Notes under the pieces: generated by a model | Database searches by the model: none | What the model was told of the DNA's origin: nothing | Seen by the model: only the letters and a program-made list of their open reading frames with translations | Position numbers and translations under genes: made by a program | Shown: positions 12,074 to 20,851 of the stretch, piece by piece | Layout of the letters: each line of letters opens with the position of its first letter | How positions within the stretch are numbered: position 1 is the first letter of the stretch | Assembly: GCF_016907815.1 (NCBI RefSeq) | Contig: NZ_JAFBCQ010000001.1 | Coordinates: 434,001-498,000, forward strand | DNA: 64,000 bases | Reading direction: 5' to 3' | Source: Microbacterium aurum | GTDB lineage: Bacteria; Actinomycetota; Actinomycetes; Actinomycetales; Microbacteriaceae

Positions 12074-13180
12074 GTGCTGGATCTTCTGTTCGCCGCCGCG
12101 ACACCGAGCCCGGTCGTCCCGACGCCGACCACCCCCTATCCGGGGACGCAACTGGACTTCTTCCAGATCATCATGTGGCCGTTCAAGTGGATCGTCGAGG
12201 CGATCCTGGTGTTCTGGCACTGGCTGTTCACGTCCCTCGGGCTCGAGGCGGATGCCGGCCTGACGTGGGTGCTGTCCATCATCGGCCTCGTGATCGTGGT
12301 GCGCTCCGCACTGATCCCGCTGTTCGTGCGCCAGATCAAGAGTCAGCGCAAGATGATGGAAATTGCTCCTGAACTGCGAAAAGTTCAGGAGAAGTACCGC
12401 GGCAAGAAGGATCAGCTCTCGCGCGAGGCCATGAGTCGCGAGACCATGGCGCTGTACAAGAAGCACGGCACGACGCCGGTGTCGAGCTGTCTGCCGCTGC
12501 TCGTGCAGATGCCGATTCTGCTCGGTATGTTCTACACGCTCAGCGATGTGAAGAAGCACGCCGAGTGGGGCCTGGGCGGCGTGGGTCTGCTGAACAAGGA
12601 CCTCACGTGGCAGTTCTACGAGGCCAAGCTGTTCGGCGTCGCTCCCCTGCACGTCAACATGATCGAAGCGATCAACGACAACCAGACCGCGACCGTGGTG
12701 ATCCTGGTGATCCTCGTGATCCTCATGATCGCGTCGCAGTTCATCACGCAGCTGCAGATCATCTCGAAGAACCTCTCCCCCGAGGCCAGGACCGGCCAGG
12801 CGTACCAGATGCAGCGCATCATGCTGTACGTCCTCCCGCTCGCGTTCATCTTCTCGGGTGTGTTCTTCCCGCTGGGCGTGGTGCTCTACTGGTTCACCTC
12901 CAACATCTGGACGATGGTGCAGCAGTTCCTCGTCATCCGGAACCTTCCCACCCCCGGCTCCGAGGCCGCCAAGGCGCGCGAGGAGCGACTGGCGCGCAAG
13001 GGCAAGGCGATCGACGCGCAGGGCAAGATCGTTCCGCTGGAGAAGTACCAGGCTGAGCAGCAGCGTCTGTTCGAGGAGGCGCAGAAGGCCAAGGCCGAGG
13101 CGCCCAAGCGGCAGCAGCCGGTGAGCAAGCAGCGCGCGAAGAAGCAGCAGCAGAAGAACAAGCCCCAGTCGGACGCCTGA
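12074..13180 (+). CDS. yidC: membrane protein insertase YidC (Oxa1 family)
   Basis: 368 residues, GTG start three bases after yidD. It has five hydrophobic segments (about residues 32-60, 75-98, 140-165, 210-235, 255-290), the hydrophilic-groove arginine in VVRSALIPLF, and a long basic, Gln/Lys-rich C-terminal tail (about 300-368) that may contact the ribosome. It inserts proteins into the inner membrane alone or with SecYEG. No periplasmic P1 domain is present, as in other Gram-positive homologs. Confidence 0.96.
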   Translation: MLDLLFAAATPSPVVPTPTTPYPGTQLDFFQIIMWPFKWIVEAILVFWHWLFTSLGLEADAGLTWVLSIIGLVIVVRSALIPLFVRQIKSQRKMMEIAPELRKVQEKYRGKKDQLSREAMSRETMALYKKHGTTPVSSCLPLLVQMPILLGMFYTLSDVKKHAEWGLGGVGLLNKDLTWQFYEAKLFGVAPLHVNMIEAINDNQTATVVILVILVILMIASQFITQLQIISKNLSPEARTGQAYQMQRIMLYVLPLAFIFSGVFFPLGVVLYWFTSNIWTMVQQFLVIRNLPTPGSEAAKAREERLARKGKAIDAQGKIVPLEKYQAEQQRLFEEAQKAKAEAPKRQQPVSKQRAKKQQQKNKPQSDA

Positions 13181-13206
13181 GCGCACGAGATCACAGCGAG
13201 GACCCC

Positions 13207-13728
13207 ATGAGCATCACCCCGGAGCAGGCGTCGACCGAGCACGACGGCGCCGAGCGTGTCACCGCGACCGTCGCACAGCTTGAGCAGGAAGGCGATATCG
13301 CCGCGGACTACCTCGAGGGGCTGCTGGACATCGCCGACATCGACGGTGACCTGGCGCTCGATGTGCGCAGCGGACGGGCATACGTCTCCGTCGAGAACGA
13401 CGATGCCGAGGCGCTGCGCGTGCTGTCGAACCCCGACACGGTCCAGGCGCTGCAGGAGCTCACCCGCATCGCGGTGCAGACGAAGACCGGGCGCTTCTCC
13501 CGTCTGATCCTCGATGTCGGCGGTTCTCGTGACGCTCGGCAGCAGCAGCTCGAGAAACTCGTCGACCGTGCGATCGCCCGTCTGGACGAGGGTGCCTCGC
13601 AGGCATCCCTCCCGGCGATGTCCAGCTACGAGCGCAAGCTCGTCCACGACATCGTGGCCGCGCGCGGACTGGTTTCTGAGTCCTACGGTGAGGGCGCGGA
13701 TCGTCACACGGTCATCCGTCGCTCCTGA
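13207..13728 (+). CDS. jag: Jag/KhpB-type RNA-binding protein (KH plus R3H)
   Basis: 173 residues with a KH-like domain (about 30-105) and an R3H domain at the C-terminus, seen as PAMSSYERKLVHDIVAARGLVSESYG. Such proteins bind RNA (KhpB with KhpA) and are always found beside yidC. The short form here lacks the N-terminal Jag domain, as in other Actinobacteria. It lies 26 bp after yidC and six bases before rsmG. The precise cellular role is still debated for the family. Confidence 0.92.
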   Translation: MSITPEQASTEHDGAERVTATVAQLEQEGDIAADYLEGLLDIADIDGDLALDVRSGRAYVSVENDDAEALRVLSNPDTVQALQELTRIAVQTKTGRFSRLILDVGGSRDARQQQLEKLVDRAIARLDEGASQASLPAMSSYERKLVHDIVAARGLVSESYGEGADRHTVIRRS

Positions 13729-13734
13729 CGCGTC

Positions 13735-14388
13735 ATGAGCGACGTTTCACGTGAAACATCGGGCGAGGTCGAGCCCGAGCCGGCATCCGCTGCCGTTGTG
13801 TTCGGTGACCGGTTGGATCTGGCGCGCCGTTTCACCGCCGCGCTGGCGGCGCACGGCGAGGAGCGCGGCCTGATCGGTCCACTCGAACCGCCTCGGTTGT
13901 GGAACCGGCACATCCTCAACTCGGCGATCGCCGCTCCCCTGTTCCCGACCGGTGGTCGCGTTGCCGACGTGGGGTCGGGTGCCGGTCTTCCGGGCCTGGT
14001 GCTCGCGATTGCTCGTCCGGATGTCGAGTGGGTCCTGATCGAACCGATGGAACGACGCGTGGCGTGGCTGAACGAGCAGCAGCGCGAGTTGGGTCTCGAC
14101 AATGTCGAGGTGATCCGCGGCCGGGGCGAAGAGTGGAAGCAGGGTCCGGTGCTCGATGCCGTCACCGCCCGCGCCGTGAGCGCGTTGCGCACGCTCATCC
14201 CCTTGACCGCACCGTTGCTGCGCTCCGGCGGCGAGCTGATCCTCCTCAAGGGAGCCAACGCCGAGAACGAGATCGCGGCGGCGGAGAAGGCCATCCGCAC
14301 GTACAAGCTCAACGACGTGCGTGTCGAGATCGTCGGCGAGGGCGTCATCGCAGAGCCCACCCGCGTCCTCCGCGCCACCCGCCGCTAA
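13735..14388 (+). CDS. rsmG: 16S rRNA (guanine-N7) methyltransferase RsmG
   Basis: 217 residues. The Rossmann-fold methyltransferase has the SAM-binding motif VADVGSGAGLPGLVLA and the following LIEPMERRVAWL, typical of RsmG (GidB), which methylates a G in the 530 loop of 16S rRNA. The second to seventh codons carry a perfect parS palindrome (13744-13757). Downstream are two direct copies of a dispersed repeat. Confidence 0.95.
   Translation: MSDVSRETSGEVEPEPASAAVVFGDRLDLARRFTAALAAHGEERGLIGPLEPPRLWNRHILNSAIAAPLFPTGGRVADVGSGAGLPGLVLAIARPDVEWVLIEPMERRVAWLNEQQRELGLDNVEVIRGRGEEWKQGPVLDAVTARAVSALRTLIPLTAPLLRSGGELILLKGANAENEIAAAEKAIRTYKLNDVRVEIVGEGVIAEPTRVLRATRR
13744..13757. promoter_or_regulatory. 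perfect parS site in rsmG
   Basis: GTTTCACGTGAAAC, the full palindrome, encoding VSRET at the RsmG N-terminus. It is identical to the four copies in the array upstream of parA, about 1.2-1.5 kb away. Confidence 0.85.
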
Positions 14389-14401
14389 CCTCTCCCCCTG
14401 G

Positions 14402-14477
14402 TGGTTGAGTAGCCGCGAGGAACGAGCCTGCCCCCGGTGGTTGCGTAGCCGCGAGGAACGAGCGGCGTATCGAAACC
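14402..14477 (+). repeat. two direct copies of a dispersed repeat downstream of rsmG
   Basis: GGTTGAGTAGCCGCGAGGAA at 14402 recurs with one change at 14439, the second copy continuing into CGAGCGGCGTATCGAAACC. The reverse complement of the same core occurs in each unit of the parS array at 14877-15240, so these copies face the array across the GIY-YIG gene. It resembles the extragenic repeat elements common in Microbacteriaceae genomes. Confidence 0.8.
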
Positions 14478-14487
14478 ACCACGACCC

Positions 14488-14781
14488 TTAACCCCAGTCG
14501 CCCCCGAACGCCTTGCGGCTCAACGCCGGAAGGTCACCGTACCGACCGTCGATCAGCGCCGTTCTCTTCGCGCGACCCCAGCCCTGCACCTGCTTCTCGC
14601 GAGCGAAGGCGTCGCCGACATTCGAGAACTCCTCGCAGTAGACGAGCTTCAGTGGCCGGCGTCGTTTGGTGTATTCGGCGCCCTCACCTAAATCGTGGAG
14701 CCAGAGGCGTTGATCGAGGTTGCGGCAGCTCCCGACGTAGTAGCTGCCGTCGCTGCATTCGAGGATGTACATGTATGGCAT
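14488..14781 (-). CDS. GIY-YIG nuclease family protein
   Basis: 97 residues from the ATG at 14781 (MPYMYILECSDGSYYVGS). The GIY-YIG core is seen as MYILECSDGSYYVGS, RL-x-H-x-x-G and EEFSNVGDAFAREKQVQGW, with the catalytic arginine (about R27) and the glutamate in AREKQ. This is the short stand-alone UPF0213/YhbQ-like type; the physiological substrate is unknown. An upstream extension to 14976 runs through a parS repeat and is unlikely to be protein. The gene is flanked on both sides by inverted copies of the same dispersed repeat. Confidence 0.85.
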   Translation of the reverse strand: MPYMYILECSDGSYYVGSCRNLDQRLWLHDLGEGAEYTKRRRPLKLVYCEEFSNVGDAFAREKQVQGWGRAKRTALIDGRYGDLPALSRKAFGGDWG

Positions 14782-14876
14782 GCCCGATGATCCCGCCCGA
14801 GGGGTGGCGGTGGGTGATGAGTAGCGCGAACTGGGGAGAACTCGCGGTTGAGTCACGTTGGGGAGAGATTGTTCGG

Positions 14877-15291
14877 GCGTGATCTCGATACGCCGCTCGT
14901 TCCTCGCGGCTACTCGATCACCGAAGCGGCGGGTTGGTGCCTGCCGGAGAGGGTGTTTCCGTTTCACGTGAAACATCGGGGTGGGTTGATCTCGGTACGC
15001 CGCTCGTTCCTCGCGGCTACTCGATCACCGAAGCGGCGGGTTGGTGCCTGCCGGAGAGGGTGTTTCCGTTTCACGTGAAACATCGGGGCGGGTTGATCTC
15101 GATACGCCGCTCGTTCCTCGCGGCTACTCGATCACCGAAGCGGCGGGTTGGTGCCTGCCGGAGAGGGTGTTTCCGTTTCACGTGAAACATTGGGGCGGGT
15201 TGATCTCGATACGCCACTCGTTCCTCGCGGCTACTCGATCACCGGGGGTGGGGAGGCCCTGCCTGCAGAAGGTTCCCGTTTCACGTGAAAC
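14877..15291. repeat. tandem array of four parS-bearing units
   Basis: Four near-identical units, each ending in GTTTCACGTGAAAC: parS at 14961-14974, 15068-15081, 15175-15188 and 15278-15291. Spacing is 107, 107 and 103 bp. Each unit also carries the reverse complement of the dispersed repeat (core CGCTCGTTCCTCGCGGCTAC). The last unit has diverged in the stretch before its parS. The array fills the gap between the GIY-YIG gene and parA, so it is the presumed ParB-loading centromere; the last parS lies about 60 bp upstream of the parA start and could also affect its transcription. Confidence 0.93.
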
Positions 15292-15348
15292 GGCGGGGGG
15301 TGCGGGCTCGACTACAGTAGAGAGGTCCCGGAATGACAGGAGTTGATG

Positions 15349-16284
15349 GTGCCGGAATCGGAGAACGCGACCTCTCCCGCACCCTTCTCCATCGACGACA
15401 GTCCAATCGCCCGCGAACTCGCGAACCTCACATCGCGCCGCAAGGCGCTGGATGCCGTGGAGATCGAGTTCAGCGGGCAGACCCGCATTCTGACGGTCTC
15501 GAACCAGAAGGGCGGCGTCGGCAAGACCACGACGACGGTGAACATCGCCGCGGCGCTGGCTTCGGTGGGCGCACGCGTCCTGGTCATCGACCTCGACCCT
15601 CAGGGGAACGCCTCGACGGCCCTCGGTGTTCCGCACACCGCCGACACTCCCAGCGTCTACGACGTGCTCATCGACGAGTTCCCGCTCGCCGACATCGTGC
15701 AGACGAGCCCCGAGTCGCCAAACCTCCTCTGCGCCCCCAGCACGATCCACCTCGCCGGCGCCGAGATCGAACTCGTCTCCCAGGTCGCCCGGGAGCATCG
15801 CCTGCGGACCGCCCTCGACGACTATCTCGCCCGCCCCGACGTGCAGCTCGACTTCGTCCTCATCGACTGCCCACCGTCGCTCGGCCTGCTGACGATCAAC
15901 GCGTTCACCGCGGCGGGGGAGCTGCTGATCCCGATCCAGTGCGAGTACTACGCCCTCGAGGGGCTCAGCCAGCTGCTCGGCAGCGTGCGGATGATCCAGA
16001 AGCACCTCAATCCCAAACTGCACCTGTCGACGATCCTGCTCACGATGTACGACGGTCGAACCCGACTCGCACAGCAGGTGGCCGAAGAGGTCCGCACGCA
16101 CTTCCCCGACGAGGTGCTGCGCACGATCATCCCGCGCTCCGTGCGCGTCTCCGAGGCGCCGAGCTTCGGGCAGACCGTCATCGCCTACGACGGTCAGTCC
16201 GCCGGCGCGGTCTCGTACCGCGAGGCGGCCGTGGAGCTCGTGCAGCGAGAGCGACTGAAGACATCCGACGAGGGGACATCCTGA
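15349..16284 (+). CDS. parA: chromosome partitioning ATPase ParA (Soj)
   Basis: 311 residues from the GTG at 15349, preferred because AGGAG at 15338-15342 then has a six-base spacer; the in-frame TTG (15343) and ATG (15346) lie too close to it. The deviant Walker A motif KGGVGKTTT (about residues 50-58) follows a 45-residue N-terminal extension, and the downstream motifs VLVIDLDPQGN and VLIDCPPSLGLLTINAF are typical. ParA forms ATP-dependent gradients on the nucleoid that move ParB-parS complexes. The stop overlaps parB by one base (TGATG). Confidence 0.97.
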   Translation: MPESENATSPAPFSIDDSPIARELANLTSRRKALDAVEIEFSGQTRILTVSNQKGGVGKTTTTVNIAAALASVGARVLVIDLDPQGNASTALGVPHTADTPSVYDVLIDEFPLADIVQTSPESPNLLCAPSTIHLAGAEIELVSQVAREHRLRTALDDYLARPDVQLDFVLIDCPPSLGLLTINAFTAAGELLIPIQCEYYALEGLSQLLGSVRMIQKHLNPKLHLSTILLTMYDGRTRLAQQVAEEVRTHFPDEVLRTIIPRSVRVSEAPSFGQTVIAYDGQSAGAVSYREAAVELVQRERLKTSDEGTS

Positions 16285-17288
16285 TGGCGAAGCGAACTGG
16301 ACTGGGCCGAGGCATCGGCGCGCTCATCCCCACGGCCGAGAGTGCCGAAGCGCGACCGGTGGACGTGTTCTTCCCGGGCGCCGCGCAGTCGGCAGGGCAG
16401 GATGCCGCGGCATCCGCCGCCGACGAGACGAGCAGTCCGGTCTCCTCCACCGACGAGAGCACGGAGCAGCTTCTCGCCATCCCGGGCACTCGCCTCATCC
16501 AGGTCGACCCGAACGAGATCGTGCCGAACCCGCGCCAGCCGCGGACGAACTTCGACCCCGACGACCTGGCCGAGCTCGTACACAGCGTCCGCGAGTTCGG
16601 TGTGCTGCAGCCCGTCGTCGTGCGCACCAACGAGGACGGCAAGTACGAGCTCATCATGGGCGAGCGCCGCACCCGCGCCTCGCGCGAGGCGGGACTGACA
16701 TCGATCCCCGCGATCGTGCGCGACACTTCGGACGAGAACCTGCTGCGCGACGCGCTGCTCGAGAACCTGCACCGCTCGCAGCTGAACCCCCTGGAAGAGG
16801 CCTCCGCCTACCAGCAACTGCTGGAGGACTTCGGCATCACCCAGGAGGAGCTCGCGACCCGCATCGGTCGCTCGCGCCCCCAGATCAGCAACACGATCCG
16901 GCTGCTGAAGCTGCCCGTTCCGGTGCAGCAGCGCGTGGCCGCCGGTGTGCTGAGCGCCGGCCACGCCCGGGCCGTGCTGTCGCTCGACGACGCGGAGGCG
17001 ATGCAGCGGCTCGCCGACAAGATCGTCAACGAAGACCTCTCGGTGCGTGCGGCGGAGGCGGCCGCGAAGAACGTCGCCGCTGCCGGCACCAAGACGGCGG
17101 CGCCGAAGGCGGGCGCCCGCCGCGCCCACCTCGACGACGTCGCAGAGCGGCTCGGTGACCGTCTCAACACCAAAGTCCGCATTACATTGGCCGCAAAGAA
17201 AGGCCAGATCATCGTCGATTTCGCGACGATCCAAGATCTCAACCGCATCCTCGCGGAGATCGGCGAGACGGAGTTCGGCGCGCGCTGA
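16284..17288 (+). CDS. parB: centromere-binding CTPase ParB (Spo0J)
   Basis: 334 residues. A disordered N-terminus (1-75, starting MAKRTGLGRGIGALIP, the ParA-interacting motif), a ParB/CTPase domain with NPRQPRTNFD, GERRTRASREAG and ENLHRSQLNPLEEA, a helix-turn-helix (ITQEELATRIGRSRPQISNT) and a C-terminal dimerisation domain. ParB loads at parS and spreads as a CTP-dependent clamp. It is translationally coupled to parA and sits beside six or more parS-like sites. Confidence 0.97.
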   Translation: MAKRTGLGRGIGALIPTAESAEARPVDVFFPGAAQSAGQDAAASAADETSSPVSSTDESTEQLLAIPGTRLIQVDPNEIVPNPRQPRTNFDPDDLAELVHSVREFGVLQPVVVRTNEDGKYELIMGERRTRASREAGLTSIPAIVRDTSDENLLRDALLENLHRSQLNPLEEASAYQQLLEDFGITQEELATRIGRSRPQISNTIRLLKLPVPVQQRVAAGVLSAGHARAVLSLDDAEAMQRLADKIVNEDLSVRAAEAAAKNVAAAGTKTAAPKAGARRAHLDDVAERLGDRLNTKVRITLAAKKGQIIVDFATIQDLNRILAEIGETEFGAR

Positions 17289-17348
17289 GCGGTCAATGAC
17301 CCGGCGCCGCCGGAGCCGCATCCGCCGTCACGCACGTAGGCTGGATGG

Positions 17349-17690
17349 GTGACTGATCGCCCCTCGCTCCCGCGCCGCGCCAGCCTCGAGCTGCTGCGCG
17401 CCGAGGCCGGCGACGAGCTGTCGGTGCTCATCGAGGAGCGTCTGCGTGACGGCGAGGACCCGTGGGATTTCATGGAGGATCTCCCCTCCGTCGACGAGCT
17501 CGTGGTCTTGACGCTCCGGGCGGAGAACATCGCCGCCGACGGCGGCAACCGTCCGACGCAGGCGCGCAACTACCGCGTGCTGCGGCAGATCGCCTTCGAC
17601 TACCCGCCGCTCACCCGGGCGGTGTGGCGACTGCTGGGAAGCGAACCGCACCGCCGCTGGGATGCGACGGTGCGGATCGAAGCGTCGTAG
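17349..17690 (+). CDS. conserved hypothetical protein downstream of parB
   Basis: 113 residues, GTG start, soluble, acidic in the first half and basic at the C-terminus. No domain is recognised. It lies 60 bp after parB in the same direction and ends head to head with trxA. The codon use and GC-rich third positions are those of a real gene, and similarly placed small proteins occur after parB in related genomes as far as recalled. Function unknown. Confidence 0.65.
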   Translation: MTDRPSLPRRASLELLRAEAGDELSVLIEERLRDGEDPWDFMEDLPSVDELVVLTLRAENIAADGGNRPTQARNYRVLRQIAFDYPPLTRAVWRLLGSEPHRRWDATVRIEAS

Positions 17691-17708
17691 CGCGACGCGG
17701 CGCGCGGC

Positions 17709-18032
17709 TTACGCGAGGTAGGCGGCGAGGTCCTGCTCGAGCGCGAACTTCGGCTTCGCGCCGATGATCGTCTTCTCGACCTGACCCTTGTTGAAGACCT
17801 TCATCGCGGGGATCGAGGTGATCTGGTACTGCATCGCGAGGTTGGGGTTCTCGTCGACGTTGAGCTTCAGGACGGTGATCTTGTCGCCGTTCTCGGTCTG
17901 GATCTCATCGAGGATGGGTCCGACCATGCGGCACGGACCGCACCACGCGGCCCAGAAGTCGACCAGCACGGGTCCCTCGGCGTCGATGACATCCTGCTGC
18001 CAGGTGCCCTCGCTCGTGGCCTTGGCGGTCAT
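17709..18032 (-). CDS. trxA: thioredoxin
   Basis: 107 residues from the ATG at 18032, preceded by AAGGAGAG; an upstream in-frame ATG lacks such a site. The active site is WCGPC with cysteines 31 and 34, followed by the cis-proline segment TSIPAMKVF. It reduces cytosolic disulfides and is recycled by the TrxB encoded upstream on the same strand. Confidence 0.97.
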   Translation of the reverse strand: MTAKATSEGTWQQDVIDAEGPVLVDFWAAWCGPCRMVGPILDEIQTENGDKITVLKLNVDENPNLAMQYQITSIPAMKVFNKGQVEKTIIGAKPKFALEQDLAAYLA

Positions 18033-18148
18033 GTTCTCTCCTTCGTGTGCGACCCGCTCGATTCGCGGGCCTACCCCATCCAACACGGCGGATGCCGGGA
18101 ATGTTCCGTCCGGGTCGGCGAGCGGCAGGGCGGGGCTGATGATCCTCG

Positions 18149-19129
18149 TCAGGCTGTGTCGGTCAGACCGTCGATCTCGGCGGCATCCTGCGCCGGAGTG
18201 CCGGCATCGCCCCGCGCGGCGAGGTAGTGCTCGACGTCGAGGGCCGCGACGGTGCCGCTGCCGGCGGCGGTGACCGCCTGGCGGTACGTCGGGTCGATGA
18301 CGTCGCCGGCGGCGAAGACGCCGGGCACCGAGGTGCGCGACGAGCGCCCGTCGACCCAGACCGTGCCGTGCTCGGTGAGGTCGAGCGATCCGTGGACGAG
18401 GTGCGTGCGCGGGTCGTTGCCGATCGCGACGAAAACCCCGGTCACAGGCAGTTCTCGGGTCGATCCGTCGACGGTGTCGCGCAGCAGCAGGCCGTTGACG
18501 GCGTCGTCGCCGAGCACGTCGACGACCTCACTGTTCCACACGAACTCGATCTTCTCGTTCGCGAAGGCGCGGTCCTGCATGATCTTCGAGGCGCGCAGCT
18601 CGTCGCGACGGTGGATGACGTAGACCTTCGACGCGAACTTCGTGAGGAACGTCGCCTCCTCGATCGCCGAATCGCCGCCGCCGACGACGGCGATCTCCTG
18701 CTCGCGGAAGAAGAAGCCGTCGCACGTCGCGCAGTACGAGACCCCGTGTCCGGAGAGCCGCTGCTCGCCGGCGACGCCGAGCTTGCGGGGCGCCGAGCCG
18801 GTCGCGAACACGATGGCCTCCGCCTCGTGCGTCACGCCGCTGCCGAGCGTCACCTTCTTGATGTCGCCCGTGAGGTCGAGCGCGGTCGCGTCGTCGTAGA
18901 GCACCTCGGTGCCGAACTTCTCGGCCTGCTCCTGCATCTTCGCCATGAGATCGGGACCCATGATGCCCTCGGGGAAGCCGGGGAAGTTCTCGACCTCGGT
19001 GGTGTTCATCAGCTCACCGCCGGCTTCGACGGAGCTGGCGATCAGCAGGGGCTCGAGGTTCGCGCGCGCGGCGTAGATCGCCGCCGTGAAACCGGCGGGG
19101 CCGGAGCCGATGATGATGAGCTTGCGCAC
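18149..19129 (-). CDS. trxB: thioredoxin-disulfide reductase
   Basis: 326 residues from the GTG at 19129 (VRKLIIIGSGPAG), chosen because AAGGGAA precedes it and because the FAD-binding motif GSGPAGFTAA must be N-terminal. The redox motif CATC and the second nucleotide-binding motif VVGGGDSAIEEA are present, with VFAAGDV near the end. It uses NADPH to reduce thioredoxin. The gene lies between murJ and trxA on the same strand, as in mycobacteria. The C-terminus ends in an unusual Asp/Ala-rich tail. Confidence 0.96.
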   Translation of the reverse strand: MRKLIIIGSGPAGFTAAIYAARANLEPLLIASSVEAGGELMNTTEVENFPGFPEGIMGPDLMAKMQEQAEKFGTEVLYDDATALDLTGDIKKVTLGSGVTHEAEAIVFATGSAPRKLGVAGEQRLSGHGVSYCATCDGFFFREQEIAVVGGGDSAIEEATFLTKFASKVYVIHRRDELRASKIMQDRAFANEKIEFVWNSEVVDVLGDDAVNGLLLRDTVDGSTRELPVTGVFVAIGNDPRTHLVHGSLDLTEHGTVWVDGRSSRTSVPGVFAAGDVIDPTYRQAVTAAGSGTVAALDVEHYLAARGDAGTPAQDAAEIDGLTDTA

Positions 19130-19237
19130 GTGGGTTCCCTTCGTCTGCGGGGCGCCGCGGTGGATCGAGCAACGCCTCAGCGCATTCAACCCATGGTAAC
19201 CGCGGCGCATTCCGCGACCGGGCGGCGCGGGGGGGTG

Positions 19238-20851
19238 TCAGCGACGCAGGATGCGGCGCACCGCGCCCGTAGCGATCTTCACCTCGGGAGCGCGCAGCAG
19301 CGCCAGCGCGCCGACGTACACGACGAGGGATGTCCCGCCGACGAGCACGGCGCCGAGGAACCCGCCGATGCGGCCGTCCGAGGACCATCCCGAGGCGGCG
19401 CCGGTGAGAAGGAACACCCCGAACCCCGCGATGAAGGCCGGCACGGCGGCGACCGCGAACCGGGCGAGCGCGCGCCAGGTCGGCGCGAAGCTGATCGGGC
19501 CGGTGTGGCGGCGCAGCAGCCGCAGCGCGACCGGCAGCTGCACGAACATCGACAGCGACTGCGCCAGGGCGACGGATGCCGACAGGAACGCCAGCGGCAG
19601 GACCTCCGCCTGTGCGGCGAGGAGGGCCAGGCCCGCCCCGCCAGCCGCGAGCACGCACTGGACCACGCTGAACTGGAACGGGGTGCGTGTGTCGTGGAAG
19701 GCGAAGAATGCGCGGCGGATGATCACGAGGATGCCGAACGGGACGAGCGCGACGAGGAACGCGCACACGTTGAGCGCGAGCAGCGACGCGCCGTCGCGCT
19801 CGCCCGTGAAGAACACCGACACCGGGACGGATGCCGCCGCCAGCGCCGCGGTGAATCCGAAGGCGAAGACGCTCAACGCCCGGATGGACTCGTCGAGGTT
19901 GCCCTGCACGAGGTCGGTGCGTCCCTCCGCGACCTGTTCGGCCAGCTGGGTGAAGTAGGTCGTCGAGATCGACATCGCGACGATCGAGTGGGGGAGCATG
20001 AAGATGAGCCACGCCGTGAGGAAGACCGCGAAGCCGCTCTCGGTCGCGAACGAGATGGTCCTCTGCTGCACGAGACCGGCGCCCTGCCCGACGACGACGG
20101 TGAGGAAGGTCCAGAACCCCAGCTTGCCGAGATGACGCAGGCCCATGCCGCGCCACGCGAAGTCGGCGCGGACGCTGAGCCCCGTCCGCCGCCAGAAGAA
20201 GGCGAGCACGAACGCCTGCAGCGCGATGCCCAGGGTCGCCGTGCCGCCGAGGACGGCGATCTTCGCGGCGTCCCACTGATCGACGTCCTTCAGCGGGCCG
20301 CCGAACATCGCGAGGAACACGAGGAACCCGACGATCGACACGAGGTTGTTGACGGTCGGCGCCCAGCTGTAGGGCCCGAACACGCGACGGGCGTTCAGCA
20401 CCTCGCCGACGAGCGCGTAGAGCCCGTAGAACAGCAGCTGCGGCAAACACCAGTACGCGAGAGCGAGGGTGAGCGCCCGCTGTTGCGGGGTGTACCCGGG
20501 CGTGTAGATCCAGATGAGGGCGGGCGCGAGCGCCAGGACGATGACGGTCACGGCGACCATGAGCACCGTGCCGAGCGTGAGGAGCTTGGAGACGTAGCCG
20601 CTGCCGCCGTCACGGTGTCGGGTGGCGGCGACGATCTGCGGCACGATGATGCCGGTGATGACGCCGGCCGCGACCAGTTCGTAGATGTTCGTCGGCAGCG
20701 CATTGGCGGTCGCGAACGCGTCCGCCACCTCGCTGGTGGTGAGGCCGACGACGGAGATCAGCACCATCGAGCGGACGAGTCCGGTGAGCCGGGACACGAG
20801 GGTGCCCGCCCCGATGATGGCGCTCGCGCGGGCGTGGCTAGCCATCGGCAT
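19238..20851 (-). CDS. murJ: lipid II flippase MurJ
   Basis: 537 residues (535 if the second ATG at 20845, which has the better Shine-Dalgarno spacing, is used) with about 14 hydrophobic segments and the MurJ/MviN features: an N-terminal SRLTGLVRSM motif, GIIVPQIV, and many conserved prolines and arginines in cavity-lining helices. MurJ moves the peptidoglycan precursor lipid II across the membrane. It overlaps the DUF6049 gene upstream, so the two are probably co-expressed, and trxB follows. It lacks the long C-terminal pseudokinase extension found in the mycobacterial homolog. Confidence 0.93.
   Translation of the reverse strand: MPMASHARASAIIGAGTLVSRLTGLVRSMVLISVVGLTTSEVADAFATANALPTNIYELVAAGVITGIIVPQIVAATRHRDGGSGYVSKLLTLGTVLMVAVTVIVLALAPALIWIYTPGYTPQQRALTLALAYWCLPQLLFYGLYALVGEVLNARRVFGPYSWAPTVNNLVSIVGFLVFLAMFGGPLKDVDQWDAAKIAVLGGTATLGIALQAFVLAFFWRRTGLSVRADFAWRGMGLRHLGKLGFWTFLTVVVGQGAGLVQQRTISFATESGFAVFLTAWLIFMLPHSIVAMSISTTYFTQLAEQVAEGRTDLVQGNLDESIRALSVFAFGFTAALAAASVPVSVFFTGERDGASLLALNVCAFLVALVPFGILVIIRRAFFAFHDTRTPFQFSVVQCVLAAGGAGLALLAAQAEVLPLAFLSASVALAQSLSMFVQLPVALRLLRRHTGPISFAPTWRALARFAVAAVPAFIAGFGVFLLTGAASGWSSDGRIGGFLGAVLVGGTSLVVYVGALALLRAPEVKIATGAVRRILRR

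Noticed and set aside
14877-15291. Regularly spaced repeats as a possible CRISPR array
   Set aside because: The whole 107-bp unit is repeated, including what would be spacers, and no cas genes are nearby.
14848-15346. Overlapping short plus-strand frames across the parS array
   Set aside because: They arise because the repeat lacks stops in one frame; no ribosome site or conserved protein is seen.
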